The notes beneath the pieces are model-generated. The model was not told the DNA's origin. It did not search any database and saw nothing but the letters and a program-made list of their open reading frames with translations. Below are positions 1 to 11,509 of a stretch of DNA of 64,000 nt, piece after piece. This DNA is from Anodontia alba (Eukaryota; Mollusca; Bivalvia; Lucinida; Lucinidae): NCBI GenBank assembly GCA_964016985.1, contig OZ024821.1:11180550-11244549 (forward strand), in the 5' to 3' direction. The translations under genes were made by a program, and so were the position numbers. Every line of letters starts with the position of its first letter. The first letter of the stretch is position 1.

Positions 1-189
1 AATTATTTGGATAGACAGGCCTGTGCAAACAGTGTAGGCTTAAATCAGATGCTGCAGAATTCAAAGTAGAACACAAAGTATATTTGTAGCTAAGCTGAGG
101 TTAAAAAGAGAAGCCAAAAACAGAAGTAAGGGAGAGGATTGTGGCCACGTAAAATCGATTTAAGCTTCCCCCCCTCCCCCACAGCCCAG

Positions 190-330
190 TGAAATAATTT
201 TCACTGACCGTTCCAAGGCGGTTCTTCTGTCATGGTTAATTTTTGTTATAGTTCGTCTTTGAATGTGAGTGTCGCTTACATATTTTTGTTTTGGATAGCC
301 GTTTGGCCACTTTGTGGGAAAGTAACTGTC
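190..330 (+). mobile_element. Possible Penelope tail remnant
   Basis: The only strong link is the motif CTGACCGTTCCAAGGCGGT at 204-222 in a T-rich context like that of the other tails. The rest does not align well with the main family. A C-run with a few T (169-180) precedes it. Confidence 0.4.
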
Positions 331-429
331 CGTTTGGCTTTCCGCTAGTGATGTTTCCATTAGGGTCTAGTTATTTCGCATTTGTTTTTCTGTATCTTTG
401 ATGTCTCTGATGGGAGGTGTGGGATAATT

Positions 430-575
430 GTATTGGTTTCTGATCATTGCCTTCCCTTCTATTCTGAGCAACACAATCAAACAGTATTGACTGATTTTCT
501 TATTTCTCCATGAAAACATGTTCTTAGTATACTTTAGATGTTACCAAGCTGCTTCAATAAGTACCCATAATATAT

Positions 576-611
<36 letters not shown>

Positions 612-2724
612 GGGGGGGGGGGGAGGGTTAAAAGGGGAATAATAAGAAAAATATTACCTGTATATCCCTCTAATCTGGAAGTTTGAAATGTAGACACATC
701 ATTTCTTTCTGCTGTGCCATACATTTGAGTATTGTTTGTATCCTTTCCATGTCAAAATATAACGCTTATGTGTCTAGCATGACAAAAACTGGGCCAGATT
801 TAAAAAAAAAGCCATACTGTTGCTAAAACGAGTTAACACCTAAAGACAAATATTAGCCTTTTCTTGAAAGTTAGAATATTTCTGAGTAATTTCAATCAGA
901 TAACTTATAACTTATCTATCCATTCCTTGCATTCATTTACTTATTTTACCTGGCAAGAAATAGAAAAAACAACAACAAACTACTGAACTGCTTTAGAAAA
1001 TTCAAACTGAGTAGCTTAAGTGTAATGAGTAGACATCAGAAGACAAATGTAACCATATCTTAAAAAGCTACATTTTTGGGAAATTTTGTTAGAAGATAAG
1101 CTATTCAGCTAAATATTACTGTTATTTATTTCATTTTATAAAGTAACTCATATAACTTAATAAAAACAAAGTACTGGTTAAATTTACAAAGTTACAAAAT
1201 GTGAGTAAATCTCATGACACTAAAACCAGCTGTATTATGAATATTGAATTGTGACATATTCTGGCATGTTTCCATTATAGACAAACAATCATTTTGAGTA
1301 TTTCTTGTGTTTATTTGATGAGGAAAGCTATGTTCTGTATAAATATGAATAAATAAAATCAAAATACAGGGTTACTCTTCAAAATGCAAACTTTGGTTAC
1401 CTTAGATAAGTGGGAATGGTCACTCAAATTGATAAAACTGGACACAATATTATGTGATGTGACACTTTCACTGATAAGTTATCCATCTTAGGTTCCTGTA
1501 TGGTTGTTTAATTTGGAATTTAAATATTAGACCATTATATTGCTATCATCAAATAAAAACAAATTCACCGAATCTCTTTAAACCTTAAAGACACATTTTG
1601 GATTGCATAACACCCTAATGACTCTAAGGAGATTAAGATAAGAAATTCTTGGTGACTTTAGCCATCTTTTCAGGTAGAGGCCTGATAAGGGGAAATTAGA
1701 TTTTATATCAGCAAAATTTATGATGAAGACAGAGAAACAGATAAGATGGGTAATTTGTTGATAATTTGATGTTTTTTTTCCCTGTTTATTCAATAAAATA
1801 TACCTGTTTTTTTATTCATTAGAATTACCTCTCCCAGGCAGTCCTAATGAAACCCACAACATATTTTATGGAGAAATACAGACATTTATGCCTATATGCT
1901 AATTTATCACCAAATGCCCTCTTTATCTGTTTCTTTGGATCAAATACAGAAAATTAGGAAGATAGATAGTATTTTATTTAGTTATTTATGTATTCATTGA
2001 AAAAAGAAGCTTTTTGGCATAAAATACACATTCTAAATTGTCTAAGAACTTTTTGACATATTCCATAATGTATTGTTTTACTGAAATGGAAATGGAATGA
2101 TTGTGCAGTGTTCTTATTTATTTTAGCAAATAAATAAATAATTAATTATATAAATAAATAAATATTTTCAATTTTATATTTCTATTTCAGTTTATTTGTA
2201 CTTTTTTCACAATGAAAGAAAAACAACACTTTTGTATTTAGGAAGAAAAACTAATCAAAATAAATAAATAAAAAAATAAAGTGATACAATACAAATCAAC
2301 AAATAAAATCAGAAAATTAAATGCAAAATTTGCAAATGAATTTATTTGGTTCTAAAGTAACATATTGAATACTGCTGAATTTTATGAATTAACCCTTATA
2401 GGGCCCCACCTAAGGAGTCTTAACAGCCTTATAAGGACACCATAATCACTTAGATAAGATAAGCTTTGATGTGCGCTCTGTTATCAGGACTGTATATTAG
2501 GGGTGATCATGAAGCGGGGTGGGCGCGGGGGTCTAGTCAAAGAAGGAAAAAAAATGTGTCTTTAAGATTAGTTTACCTCAAATAAGTGGACAGGGTCATT
2601 TAAATTGATTAAAGTGGACAGCATAGTACACAATTATCCATATCAGGATTAAGATAATACCTTTTTCAAAGAAATAACCATACAGAATTCTTATCTAGAT
2701 GATTTGATCATACCATTTTATACT
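430..2724. other. AT-rich stretch, nothing recognised
   Basis: Only a homopolymer pair and AAATAAATA-type low complexity (2130-2165, 2265-2280) stand out. Short open frames look random. Confidence 0.6.
577..623. repeat. T/G homopolymer pair
   Basis: About 34 T followed by 13 G. Confidence 0.95.
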
Positions 2725-3117
2725 ACAGTTATTTTGCTAGTTCCGGGTTTTAGCTAGTTCCAAATAAGTGAAAAAATCGTCATGAAATACACGACAGCGG
2801 TCAAATTTTCTCCGTAACACATAATACAAGTAAATAAAGTAATATATAGAGGCTATTGCATTATCAGAGGGATTTATTTTACAGATCCCTCAGTCAATTT
2901 TTGGAACTAGCAAAACTATTTGGAACTAGTTAAATCAGTGGTGTACTTCAAAGTCATCGCAAGGACAGATAACCATAGGCGAATGAAAAATTCTTTGGTG
3001 TGGTATTTCAAGAAAAGATTTTACTCTGTATCAGCCAGAAAGATCAAGTTTTGATCAGACATTTATTTGGAAGTCGTTATGAAGCATAACCTTACCCGGA
3101 ACTAGCCAAATGACTGT
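2725..3117. mobile_element. MITE with 24-bp terminal inverted repeats
   Basis: The left end ACAGTTATTTTGCTAGTTCC pairs with the right end read on the other strand, ACAGTCATTTGGCTAGTTCC, and continues GGGT in both. Internal copies of GGAACTAG (2912, 2930) suggest sub-terminal repeats. About 393 bp, no coding capacity. The superfamily is not determined. Confidence 0.75.
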
Positions 3118-3236
3118 TTCAATAAACATTCTATGCCTTCCTTCTAATCCAATGTTTTAGTTGATTTAATTTAGTTGTCAGAATGTGTGTGTGTGTAGAT
3201 TTATGAAATTATCTAATTATACATTTATGTGTGTGC

Positions 3237-3238
<2 letters not shown>

Positions 3239-3288
<50 letters not shown>
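3239..3288. repeat. (GA)n microsatellite
   Basis: About 24 GA units, with a short (GT)n 45 bp upstream. Confidence 0.97.
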
Positions 3289-3291
<3 letters not shown>

Positions 3292-3465
3292 AAGGTGGCA
3301 CTGAGATTGTGTGGTTTAAAATTCGCGACATATTTCATCTTTTTATCTTAAAACACATCCTGAATAATTTAAACAACTATACATAACTCAAAATATGAAA
3401 TTATATGCATATTCTTGGAGCCACAAATGTTGGTTTATAAATGTGTTCGAATTCACCTACAGTGA

Positions 3466-3712
3466 CCCCTTAGCCTAGTGGATAGGAGAGTTGACTCTTA
3501 ATCCATTAGATTTCTCACCGCTGTGGTTGGTCACATGTAGGAAAGCCAAGTTCTGCTTACGGATGGTGAGGTGGTTCCCGGCCGCCCCACCTCAGCCCCC
3601 CCCTCCGGACACACACACCTGGCTTCTCCGGTTTTGGCCTACCTTTGATAAACGATCGGCTCGATATAAGTGAAATAGCCTTGAAAGGGCCGTAAAACCC
3701 AAATAAAAAAGT
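3466..3712 (+). mobile_element. tRNA-derived SINE
   Basis: TAGCCTAGTGG at 3472-3482 fits an RNA polymerase III box A, and a degenerate box B-like GGTTGGTCAC follows about 45 bp on. The 3' part (CTCGATATAAGTGAAATAGC, then GTAAAACCCAAATAAAAAA) matches the common molluscan SINE tail that normally ends in an AATAA or CAATC repeat. A GC-rich block of C-runs lies between. The short open frame here is not coding. Confidence 0.6.
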
Positions 3713-4579
3713 TACACTAAATAATCAATATCTACGAGTGAAATGTGACCGTGTAAACACCACGCAACAAATGTCCTTTGTGAAGGGGTAACAAAATCTA
3801 GCTACAAGTGGAATGCAATCTTGTAAACACAACACACCAAATGTCCTTTTGCGATTGGGTCATTAACTATGTATCACGATAATGACATACTTGAAAATAC
3901 GACGTGCTAATGAAATGTGGGTCTATAAAGGGCACGCACTATCGAAATATATTTAAAAGTGATGAATTAATTTAGAAATTCTACTCTGCAGTCACTATCC
4001 TTTGGAAAGACGTTTTTTGCTTGGCATTTTATTCGAAAGGAAAATATTTAATTCTGACTGACCATATCCTGTCAGAAACAATTTGTCTCTCCTGTTTCTG
4101 TGCTTGGTATTCAAATATTTACCATAAAACTGAATCTACTGCCAAAATTGGTCTGACCTATGCAATGTCTAGAGTAAACTGGATTTCGGAAAAATCTGAT
4201 TAGAAAGCTTTCTTATTTTCTTCACTGATTTTGAATCATTGGTAGGCCTAGTCCACAACTATATTGTAAAAATTTCAGAAATGTGGAACAAGAAGAATCT
4301 GTTGAAACCCTGTATCCAAACTACCTACACTTTCGATTTTCGTACATGCTGTAGTTATTTTTTTATGGGAAAAATGGTAATTTTCGACGTTTTTAAACAT
4401 CACTGAATAAAATGAAACTTTTGGTGCATAGGTATTTACGACAAAAGATCTTGTATTTAATCTTGACAAAACTTTGCAGAGTTACTTCTACTAAAGCGCC
4501 ACACAAAATAGGACTTCTGAAAGATGTAAAAGAAAAGAGTAAATGATTTTTCTTGGAAAGAAAAATAAATAAATAAAAC
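3713..4579. other. Unassigned stretch
   Basis: TACGAGTGAAATGTGACCGT (3733) and TACAAGTGGAATGCAATCTT (3802), each followed by GTAAACACNACRCANCAAAT and GTCCTTT, form two diverged ~70-bp direct repeats. No gene seen. Confidence 0.5.
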
Positions 4580-4839
4580 ATTACGAAAACACGCCTATTG
4601 AAGTGTATAGAAATTTCACCCCCAAAACTGAATATTTTCAGGTAAAAATTCTGATATTTTTCATATTTCTGCTCAAATCATAGATTATTGGTACTCGTTA
4701 AAACTGCCTCAGGTACCCACAATCTATGTTTTTGAGCAGAAATAAGAAAAAAAAATATGTATACCCCTGTTAACCCCAGTTTTTCTATATAAAAGTGGGG
4801 TTTAAGGGGGTAAAAATATATAGGCATGTTTTTGTGATT
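4580..4839 (+). mobile_element. Palindromic MITE, family A (ATTACGAAAACACGCC ends), copy 1
   Basis: Ends ATTACGAAAACACGCCTATT and ATAGGCATGTTTTTGTGAT are inverted repeats. The central palindrome is partly deleted in this copy (ACTGCCTCAGGTACCC), so it is the most diverged of the eight copies. Ends show a further conserved stretch, AAAGTGGGGTTTAAGGGGGT. Confidence 0.85.
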
Positions 4840-5639
4840 AGAAAAAAAAAAGACATTTAATAGTCTGTGTGTTATGAGCCTCGTCTACGAAGACCAATTA
4901 TACAGCCCTCTGCACGTGTAGCGTAAGAAGGACAAGGATACAGATCTTTGTATGAGAATTTTCGTTGCACGCTTACGCTATGGCTTGATACTGTAGAATA
5001 TATCAACGATCAGAAAAGGCCTTGATAAGAATACGCAGACGTGTAAAAGATCTTTGCAATCATAATTCGCATAGTGTGTAATGGCGTTTCCCTGTAGTTG
5101 CACATCAGTCTTATTGGAAATGAGCAGCCGTAATGCACCGGTCATTTCGTAACCACTGCCCCCTTCCACGCCCCATGGATGAGAGATGGCGGGCAGATGT
5201 GCGAGTAATGACGTTCCGAGTTTTCCTGCAGACTTAGAAGTGTTGGGCCTGTGAGCGGGACAATGACAAGGCATTGACTTCATTGAGGTCTCTACATCGT
5301 ACAACCGGCGCCTTTGACTAGAGATGGCTTACGACGCGACAGATGTAAACGTTTTTGGCATAAAAAGGGCATGTAAAGAAATTGTGTTGTTAAAATCCAT
5401 AAAGAAAACATTTATCTTTTTAATGCATTATAGAGATAATATTTGCTTGTTGTAGCAGTAGTAATTTAAATTAATTTCACAACCAGATAAGCCCGTGTGA
5501 GGTGGTCGAAAAATACGTTTCCTGAAATTTGCACCAAAATCCGATTTCTGCTTGGGTCGGTCTTCCCAGGAACAAAATCTTGTATTTTCTCTTGCATGAA
5601 ATAAATCTGCAATTATTAACAGCACTTCTGCAGAGTTCA
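4840..5639. other. Unassigned stretch before the LINE
   Basis: The - strand open frame of 108 codons at 4978-5304 has no recognisable motif. GTGTAGCGTAAGAAG and CTTACGCTAT near 4918 and 4972 are a loose inverted pair. Nothing else seen. Confidence 0.5.
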
Positions 5640-6514
5640 GGCGAGTTTCCACGCGCCGTTTGTCGCACTGGAGTGGGCAGGAATAGCATCTTCTGCAATA
5701 GCTGCAAGCACTGGGTGCACAAGAAATGCAGTGGGCTCAAGCGCTTGAAAAAAGACCCTGACTACAGATGTACACGGTACCAGGGAACTGCACGCCCCTT
5801 GGATGGCATACTACAGAAGGAAGTCCAGGTCGGACCTGACAAGCTTGAGGTGATAGCTTCCTTTTGCTACCTAGGAGACATGCTCTCAGCAGCAGGTGGC
5901 TGTCAACTTTCAACCAAAACACGTGTGAAAACCGCCTGGAAGAAGTTCAAGGATCTGCTACCAGTTCTCTCCTCACGCCACCTCTCTTTTAAAACACATG
6001 GTCGTGTGTACAGCTCTTGTGTGCAGAGCGCAATGCTCCATGCCAGCGAGACTTGGCCATTGACAAAGCCAAACCTCCAGCGTCTGCAGCAAAATAACAG
6101 GGCAATAATCAGACAGATCTGCAATGTTAGGCCGCAAGAAATTGTCACCACCCGGTCCAATGAGCTGCTCGTGCGGCTTGGCATTGAGGATCTGGGCCTC
6201 ATTCTGAAGGAGAGAAGACTCCGATGGTATGGACATGTGGAACGCTCCAATGGCGCAGTCAAGACAGCCTTTGACATACAGGTTAATGGAAAGCGTGGGC
6301 CTGGGAGGCCCAAGATGGCATGGAAGCACCTGACAGAGAGGGATTGCAGAGAGTGGAAGCTCTCGGCTATTAACTCTCATGATAGACGTACCTGGAGATC
6401 TGGTGTGAGATCTGCCATGCGTGCAGCAAGCCAGCTATCTGGAAGGGGGGCACTGATGTGGATGTTGTCCCTGTACGTGCACGTTAATCAAAAATCCGAT
6501 TATGATATATGATA
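5640..6514 (+). mobile_element. 5'-truncated non-LTR retrotransposon, RTE-like, C-terminal part of ORF2
   Basis: The + frame encodes a small Cys/His block (CxxC..HKKCSG, about 5670-5740) and then the typical end of an RTE-like reverse transcriptase: FCYLGDMLSAAGGC, the HASETWPL block, RRLRWYGHVERS, and GKRGPGRPKMAW. These are the thumb and C-terminal blocks of such ORF2 proteins. The polymerase palm (YxDD) and endonuclease are absent, so it is a dead 5'-truncated copy. The frame is uninterrupted for about 290 codons, which suggests a fairly young insertion. The open frame upstream of about 5640 has no recognisable similarity and is probably host DNA. A short ATGATATG-like tail follows the stop. 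Confidence 0.85.
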
Positions 6515-7289
6515 TGATGAATACTGCAAACTTTGCCTCGCAATTCAGTTTAAGAACGAAGTTATACGCTTTAAAACGAGCAAATGTCTGAAAAACAACT
6601 GCCTTTGCCTACATGTTAATTTTTGCTTGGCTAACACACACGGCAGAGGAGAAAATTTGATAGCTAGCATATTTGTCCGATCAGATTGTCGGTTGTTTCT
6701 TCAAGAAAAAGAGCGTCATGACAGTGTTTGACCTTATGCTTCATTATAAAATTGACACAAGCTTAGTAATACTAGTTTTGCCAGCTTAGTAATACCACTT
6801 TTGCCAGTATTTCCAATTCATACAAAGTCAATATTAATTTCAGGATAGTAAAATATTAGCGTCATCTGGCGATTTGAATCAAGTGTTTAATGGGACTCAA
6901 ACTAATTTAATACTATTTAAAAGCTTATAGGGACTATGACTGAAAAAGACTTTTTTAGTGCATGTAGTGCATATAAAAAAACTTTATTTCATCCCACAGA
7001 AATAATTGTTTGAAATATTGCGATCTAAAACTAAATTAAGTATCTGGTTCGGTAGCATACAACACTGTGGCCCATGTAGACATAATCCCAGCAGACGGTG
7101 ACATTGTTGTCACAAAGTTGCAATATATCGTACCGACAGGTCTATGTTTTAGATCAAAAATACTAAAAATATTGTATCTACTGTAAACCACACTTTGCCC
7201 TCTATGTGGGGTCTAGAGGGGCTTCATTGCATAGACTTGATAACGTGATATGTATACATAATTATCTCACCTGCAGTTTTGCTCCAGGT
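6515..7289. other. Unassigned stretch between LINE and tandem array
   Basis: A direct repeat TTAGTAATACYASTTTTGCC near 6764 and 6786 is the only structure noticed. Confidence 0.5.
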
Positions 7290-7369
7290 CAGCTTATGCC
7301 AAGGCCTGTTGTCCGTTGTCCGTCCGTCTCCTCCAAAACCATAAGTTGGATAGAGCTGAAACTCGGTGG

Positions 7370-8530
7370 GAGGCATTGTGGCAACATGGAGATTCAAAAT
7401 TGCTAAAATCGTTCCGTTCGGATATCCAAGATGGCCGCCATGGCAGCCATCTTGAAAATCTTTAAACGACAGCTCCCAAATCATAGGTCGGATTGAGTCA
7501 AAATTTGATAGGAGGCATCAGAGGGACATAGTGATTCAGAATTGCTCAAATCGTTTCGTACCAATATCCAAGATGGCTGCCACAGCGGCAATCTTGAGAT
7601 TCTTCAGACGACATCTCCCAAACCATAATTCAGATTGAGCTGAAACTTGATGGGAGGCATCGGAGTGACCTAGAGATTCAAAATTGCTAAAATCGTTCCG
7701 ATCGGATATCCAAGATGGCAACCGTCTTGAAATTCTTCAAACGCCATCTCCTTTCAAACCTTGTCGGATTGAGCATAAACTTGATCGGAGGTATCGGAGC
7801 GACATAGTGATTCAGAATTGCTAAAATTGTTCCGATTGGATATCCAAGATGGCCGCATGGCGATCACCTTGAAAATCTTCAAACGACATCTTCTCCCAAA
7901 TCATTAGCCGGACTGACTCGAAACTTGATGGGAGGCATCAGAGTGACATAGTTATTCAGAAATGCTTAAATCATTTAGTTCCGTTATCCACGATGGCCGC
8001 CATGGTAGCCATCTTGAAATTCTTTGAACGACATCTCCCAAACCGTTAGTCGGAATGAGCCGAAACTTGATAGGAAGCATCAGAGTTATTCAGAATTGCT
8101 AAAATCGTTTAGTTCCGATATCCAAGACGGCCGCCATGGTGACCATCTTAAAATTCTTTAAATGACATCTCCTCCCAAATCGTAAGCCAGATCAAGCTAA
8201 AACTTGCTTGAAAAGCACTGGAAAGCACCAGTGTGACATAGAGATTCAGAATTGTTAATATCGTTTAGTTCCGCTCTCATGATGGCCGTCTCGACGGCCA
8301 TCTTGAAAATCTTGAAACCACATCCGTTCTCTAAGTCAGATTGAGCCCAACCTTAGTGGGCGGCATTGAGGCCACATGGAGATTTAGAATTGCTAAAATC
8401 ATTCCTTTTTGATATTCAAGATGGCAGCCATGTCGGCCATCTTAAACATATTCAAACTGCATCTCTTCCAAACCCGGTAGTCGGATTCAGCCGAAACTTG
8501 ATAGGAGGCATCGAAGCAACATACAGATAG
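7370..8530 (+). repeat. Tandem array of ~140-bp units with CAAGATGGCNGCC cores
   Basis: About eight units. CAAGATGGC or near variants occur at about 7427, 7569, 7711, 7845, 7990, 8124, 8279 and 8417, 134-154 bp apart. Each unit has TGAAACTTGATGGGAGGCAT, then GACATAGTGATTCAGAATTG, then CCAAGATGGCCGCC with its inverted partner GCCATCTTGAAA. The leader at 7290-7380 (GTCCGTCCGTCTCC) resembles other molluscan tandem-like repeats. Short open frames are shadows of the repeat. Confidence 0.85.
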
Positions 8531-9037
8531 TAAAACTCGAAAACTTGAGACAATTATGTGGTTACAGCTATATTGTATTCCACTTAGGCATCACAGGATA
8601 AATGAACATAAGCATATCCCAAAACCCAATAGCGCGCACGTGTGTGTGTGTGCGCGCGCGCGCCCTAGCGAACACATATAGAAATTTTGTTGCTTTGTCC
8701 TTCAGAATAGCCACCACATTTAAACATTCAGTGTCACTATTGACTAAAATGAAACAAATGGTTCACTTCTTCTTCCGAGAAACATAAGTTGTTTTTGTTT
8801 GACTGGAGATGGCATGGAAAACACACTATGTCGCTTGGTGAAAATGTTGTACCGGCGAAGTTTACCGGATATCTTCACTTATTGTCCCTATCATCCAGCC
8901 GCCTAAGGTATGCGGAGAACGTCGCTCTCATCATTTTCATCTGAAATGTTTGTTTATTGAGGGTTTCAACAAGGCTGATCGACATCTCTTTTATGGCCTT
9001 GACTACCTCCGAATCATAGAAGGTAGGCCTAGCAACT

Positions 9038-10050
9038 TCACTGGAACATGCGGGGTAGTGAGCTAGATGTCAGTTGCGGAAGCTTTACATCTGATGGCTC
9101 CATGACTGTAGATGGAATGGTTGGAGGGCTAATCACCTCAATGTCAGTAAAATCGGTCAGTGAGTTGGAGACTGTAGCTTGAGATTTTTCAGTTACGGAG
9201 CTTGGGCCTGCAGTCACATTCGTCATTGGTGGTGTCGCAGCACATTACCATTCTGGGTGATCTGGCCAGAGAAAAACAGTCAGTGGTTTGACAACACCCG
9301 GCAATGGTTCTGCTATCAGACTAGATCGAAAACATAGGCCTTTGTCAACAACCGTTGGTGAATTGAAACGACTAAGAGGCACAGCTTGAGGCTGGAGTAC
9401 AATTGTTCCCCGAGGTTTGATTGGAATTTGGGACGCCTGAGGCTGGAGTGGAGATGAGGTAGCCTAAGGAGACCTAGTCGGCGCACTCACAGTCGGTTCA
9501 TCTACCACTTGTGGCGAATATCTCAAAGTGGGTGCCTTTGATGGTGTTGGTCCATGTGTTATCATCTCGTTGCAATCACAGTCCAACATATCTCATATAA
9601 TGTCCTCGACTGCCGGCTCTGATCAAGCACCGGTTGAACATTACCAATAGTGACAATAGGCCTTCTCTTCTGGAACCATATGTTTGGGGTTTCTGCTGTG
9701 ACAGGCGGAAAAAGTCCACACCTTCCATCGGAATTTTAAGGGTCAGACATTTCATTTCATGAGCATATAGGACTCATCCACTTGGATGCCTTGTAGTCTC
9801 AGGAAATCAACCGTTTTCTGGTGGCGACAATAGACGCCTGGGCCGCTATGGTCTACTAAGTCCTTTTGTCTAGTACTTCTGAAAGTACATGAGGAACAGT
9901 AGTATTGGGCCCTGTTATACCTAATATGCATCTTGTACATATGTAGATTCACCCGTCTATGTTCGTAAACATGGCCACAATGCAGGCATTTGTATGTTCT
10001 CCCTCTCTCACTCTTGCCATCTTCTTGGAAGATAGGTAAGGATATGATTC
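9038..10050 (-). pseudogene. Decayed C2H2 zinc-finger gene (exon plus proline-rich tail)
   Basis: On the - strand an open segment ending at 9752 encodes YKCLHCGHVYEHRRVNLHMY, a C-x2-C-x11-H-x4-H finger, then a second finger-like YYCSSCTFRSTRQKDLVDH. A possible 3' splice site (TTCCAAG) precedes it near 10035. After the stop at 9752 the sequence still looks coding but only by changing frames: an acidic stretch (VEDII, DMLDCDCNEM) near 9590, then a Pro/Ser-rich segment down to 9038 with at least two in-frame stops. I read this as one gene broken by stops and frameshifts. The function of the intact relative is unknown; fingers of this type usually bind nucleic acid. It could instead be several real exons separated by short introns, but stops inside the proline-rich part argue against that. 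Confidence 0.5.
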
Positions 10051-10079
10051 TGAAGAAGACAATAAACAACAGCATAAGC

Positions 10080-11509
10080 TTGCTAGCCGGTGCCAGGTAA
10101 GGTAAGGTATCTGATCAGATAGGTGTGCAAGGTATCAATCAGGTAAAAGCTGTTATGGTATCAATCAGGTATAAGTTTGTGGGGTATTCTATAGGAAAAG
10201 ATGTACACGGTATTTAATTAAATGCATGTATGTAGGATGTCCCATTTGAACAGCTGTGTGAAGTATCCAACCCGGTCCTATGTGAGAAGTGCCATTAAGT
10301 ATTGTATTTGTAGGGTATGCCCAATTTAATATCTCTGCGAAGTAACCCGCAACATAGGTGTTTGAGTTTGTCATTAAAAACAGCCGAGTACATTAACTTA
10401 CAAATGACCCAGTACATCTATGAACTCTTGCAATGTTCAAGCACCCCCGATACATCGTCAGTATAAGCAGTGCAATCACCGATACATGGGCAGCATAAAC
10501 AGTACAATAATACCCAGATCTGATTTGGGTGGCCGACGGTATGGGAGTTACTAGTAGAAAATGGGAATGTTATGCAAAAATGAATTGAAGAAAGGACATG
10601 TTTGTTTGCAGTAAAGGAGATACGAACAGAAGAGTAAGTAACTTTAATGGAAGGTTTATTCAACTATAAGTGTGAACAAAATATAATGCAGAAGATGCTG
10701 TGATATTGTGGCCATTGAAAAGTAATGGGTTTGAAAACTTTTTTCAGAAGCCGGGACAAATATTTTCAAGCAGTAAATTTAGAAAAAGTGTTGCTTCGTA
10801 ATTTTGTTTTAAATATTGATCAGTAATAATTTGCTATTCCGAGCATGATTTTCATGTCTCTTCAGGTAAACAGTAATAAGAGCATTAAAAAGTGCATTTA
10901 TGAAGTCATTTTTTGCTTCCCGTAAGGTTTTCTGTGAAGTTAACAACCAGTATATAATTTTGAATTGGAAAACATAAATGAAGTCATGAATTACGCAGGT
11001 CTTTCTGCTTCTACTCTATATTCATGGCTCCATGTACTATCTACAAATTTCTTCTAGAAATATTTTTTTCTCATTAAAATACTAACTATTCCAAAGAAAA
11101 AAGGAGAGAGAGAGAGAGAGAAAAAAAAAAAGAATAAAAAAAAGTTATTCGCATTGAATAAAATAGTTCAAACCTACCAGGTATGACTAGTGAAGAAATG
11201 CAAATTCGACTTTTCATTACACATATCGTGCACAACAAAATATGCAAGTACTCCATATAATTCTACACTAATTGTCGTGCACTCTGTAATAAAATATATC
11301 TACTTTCTTTTTACAATAATATATTTATAAACAATTGTTTCAGGAACTCTTTCTTATCTCTCAATTTCTGTCAAATAAAATATGGAATTCTAATATTAGT
11401 ATACGAGACTCTAGTTAGTATTTCATTAACATTAATATACTTCCAAAAGCTATCCAGAAATAACGACAACAACAAACAAACAAACAAACAACAGCATAGA
11501 TCTGCAAAA
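10080..11509. other. Unassigned AT-rich stretch
   Basis: GGTATCAATCAGGTA occurs three times in diverged form at 10100-10175, and CACCGATACATGGGCAGCAT-like words twice near 10447 and 10479. (GA)n at 11103-11121 and an A-run follow. No gene seen. Confidence 0.5.

Noticed and set aside
3491..3673. 60-codon open frame with Pro run
   Set aside because: It lies within the tRNA-derived SINE.
4978..5304. 108-codon - strand open frame
   Set aside because: No recognisable domain, and nothing in the flanks supports it.
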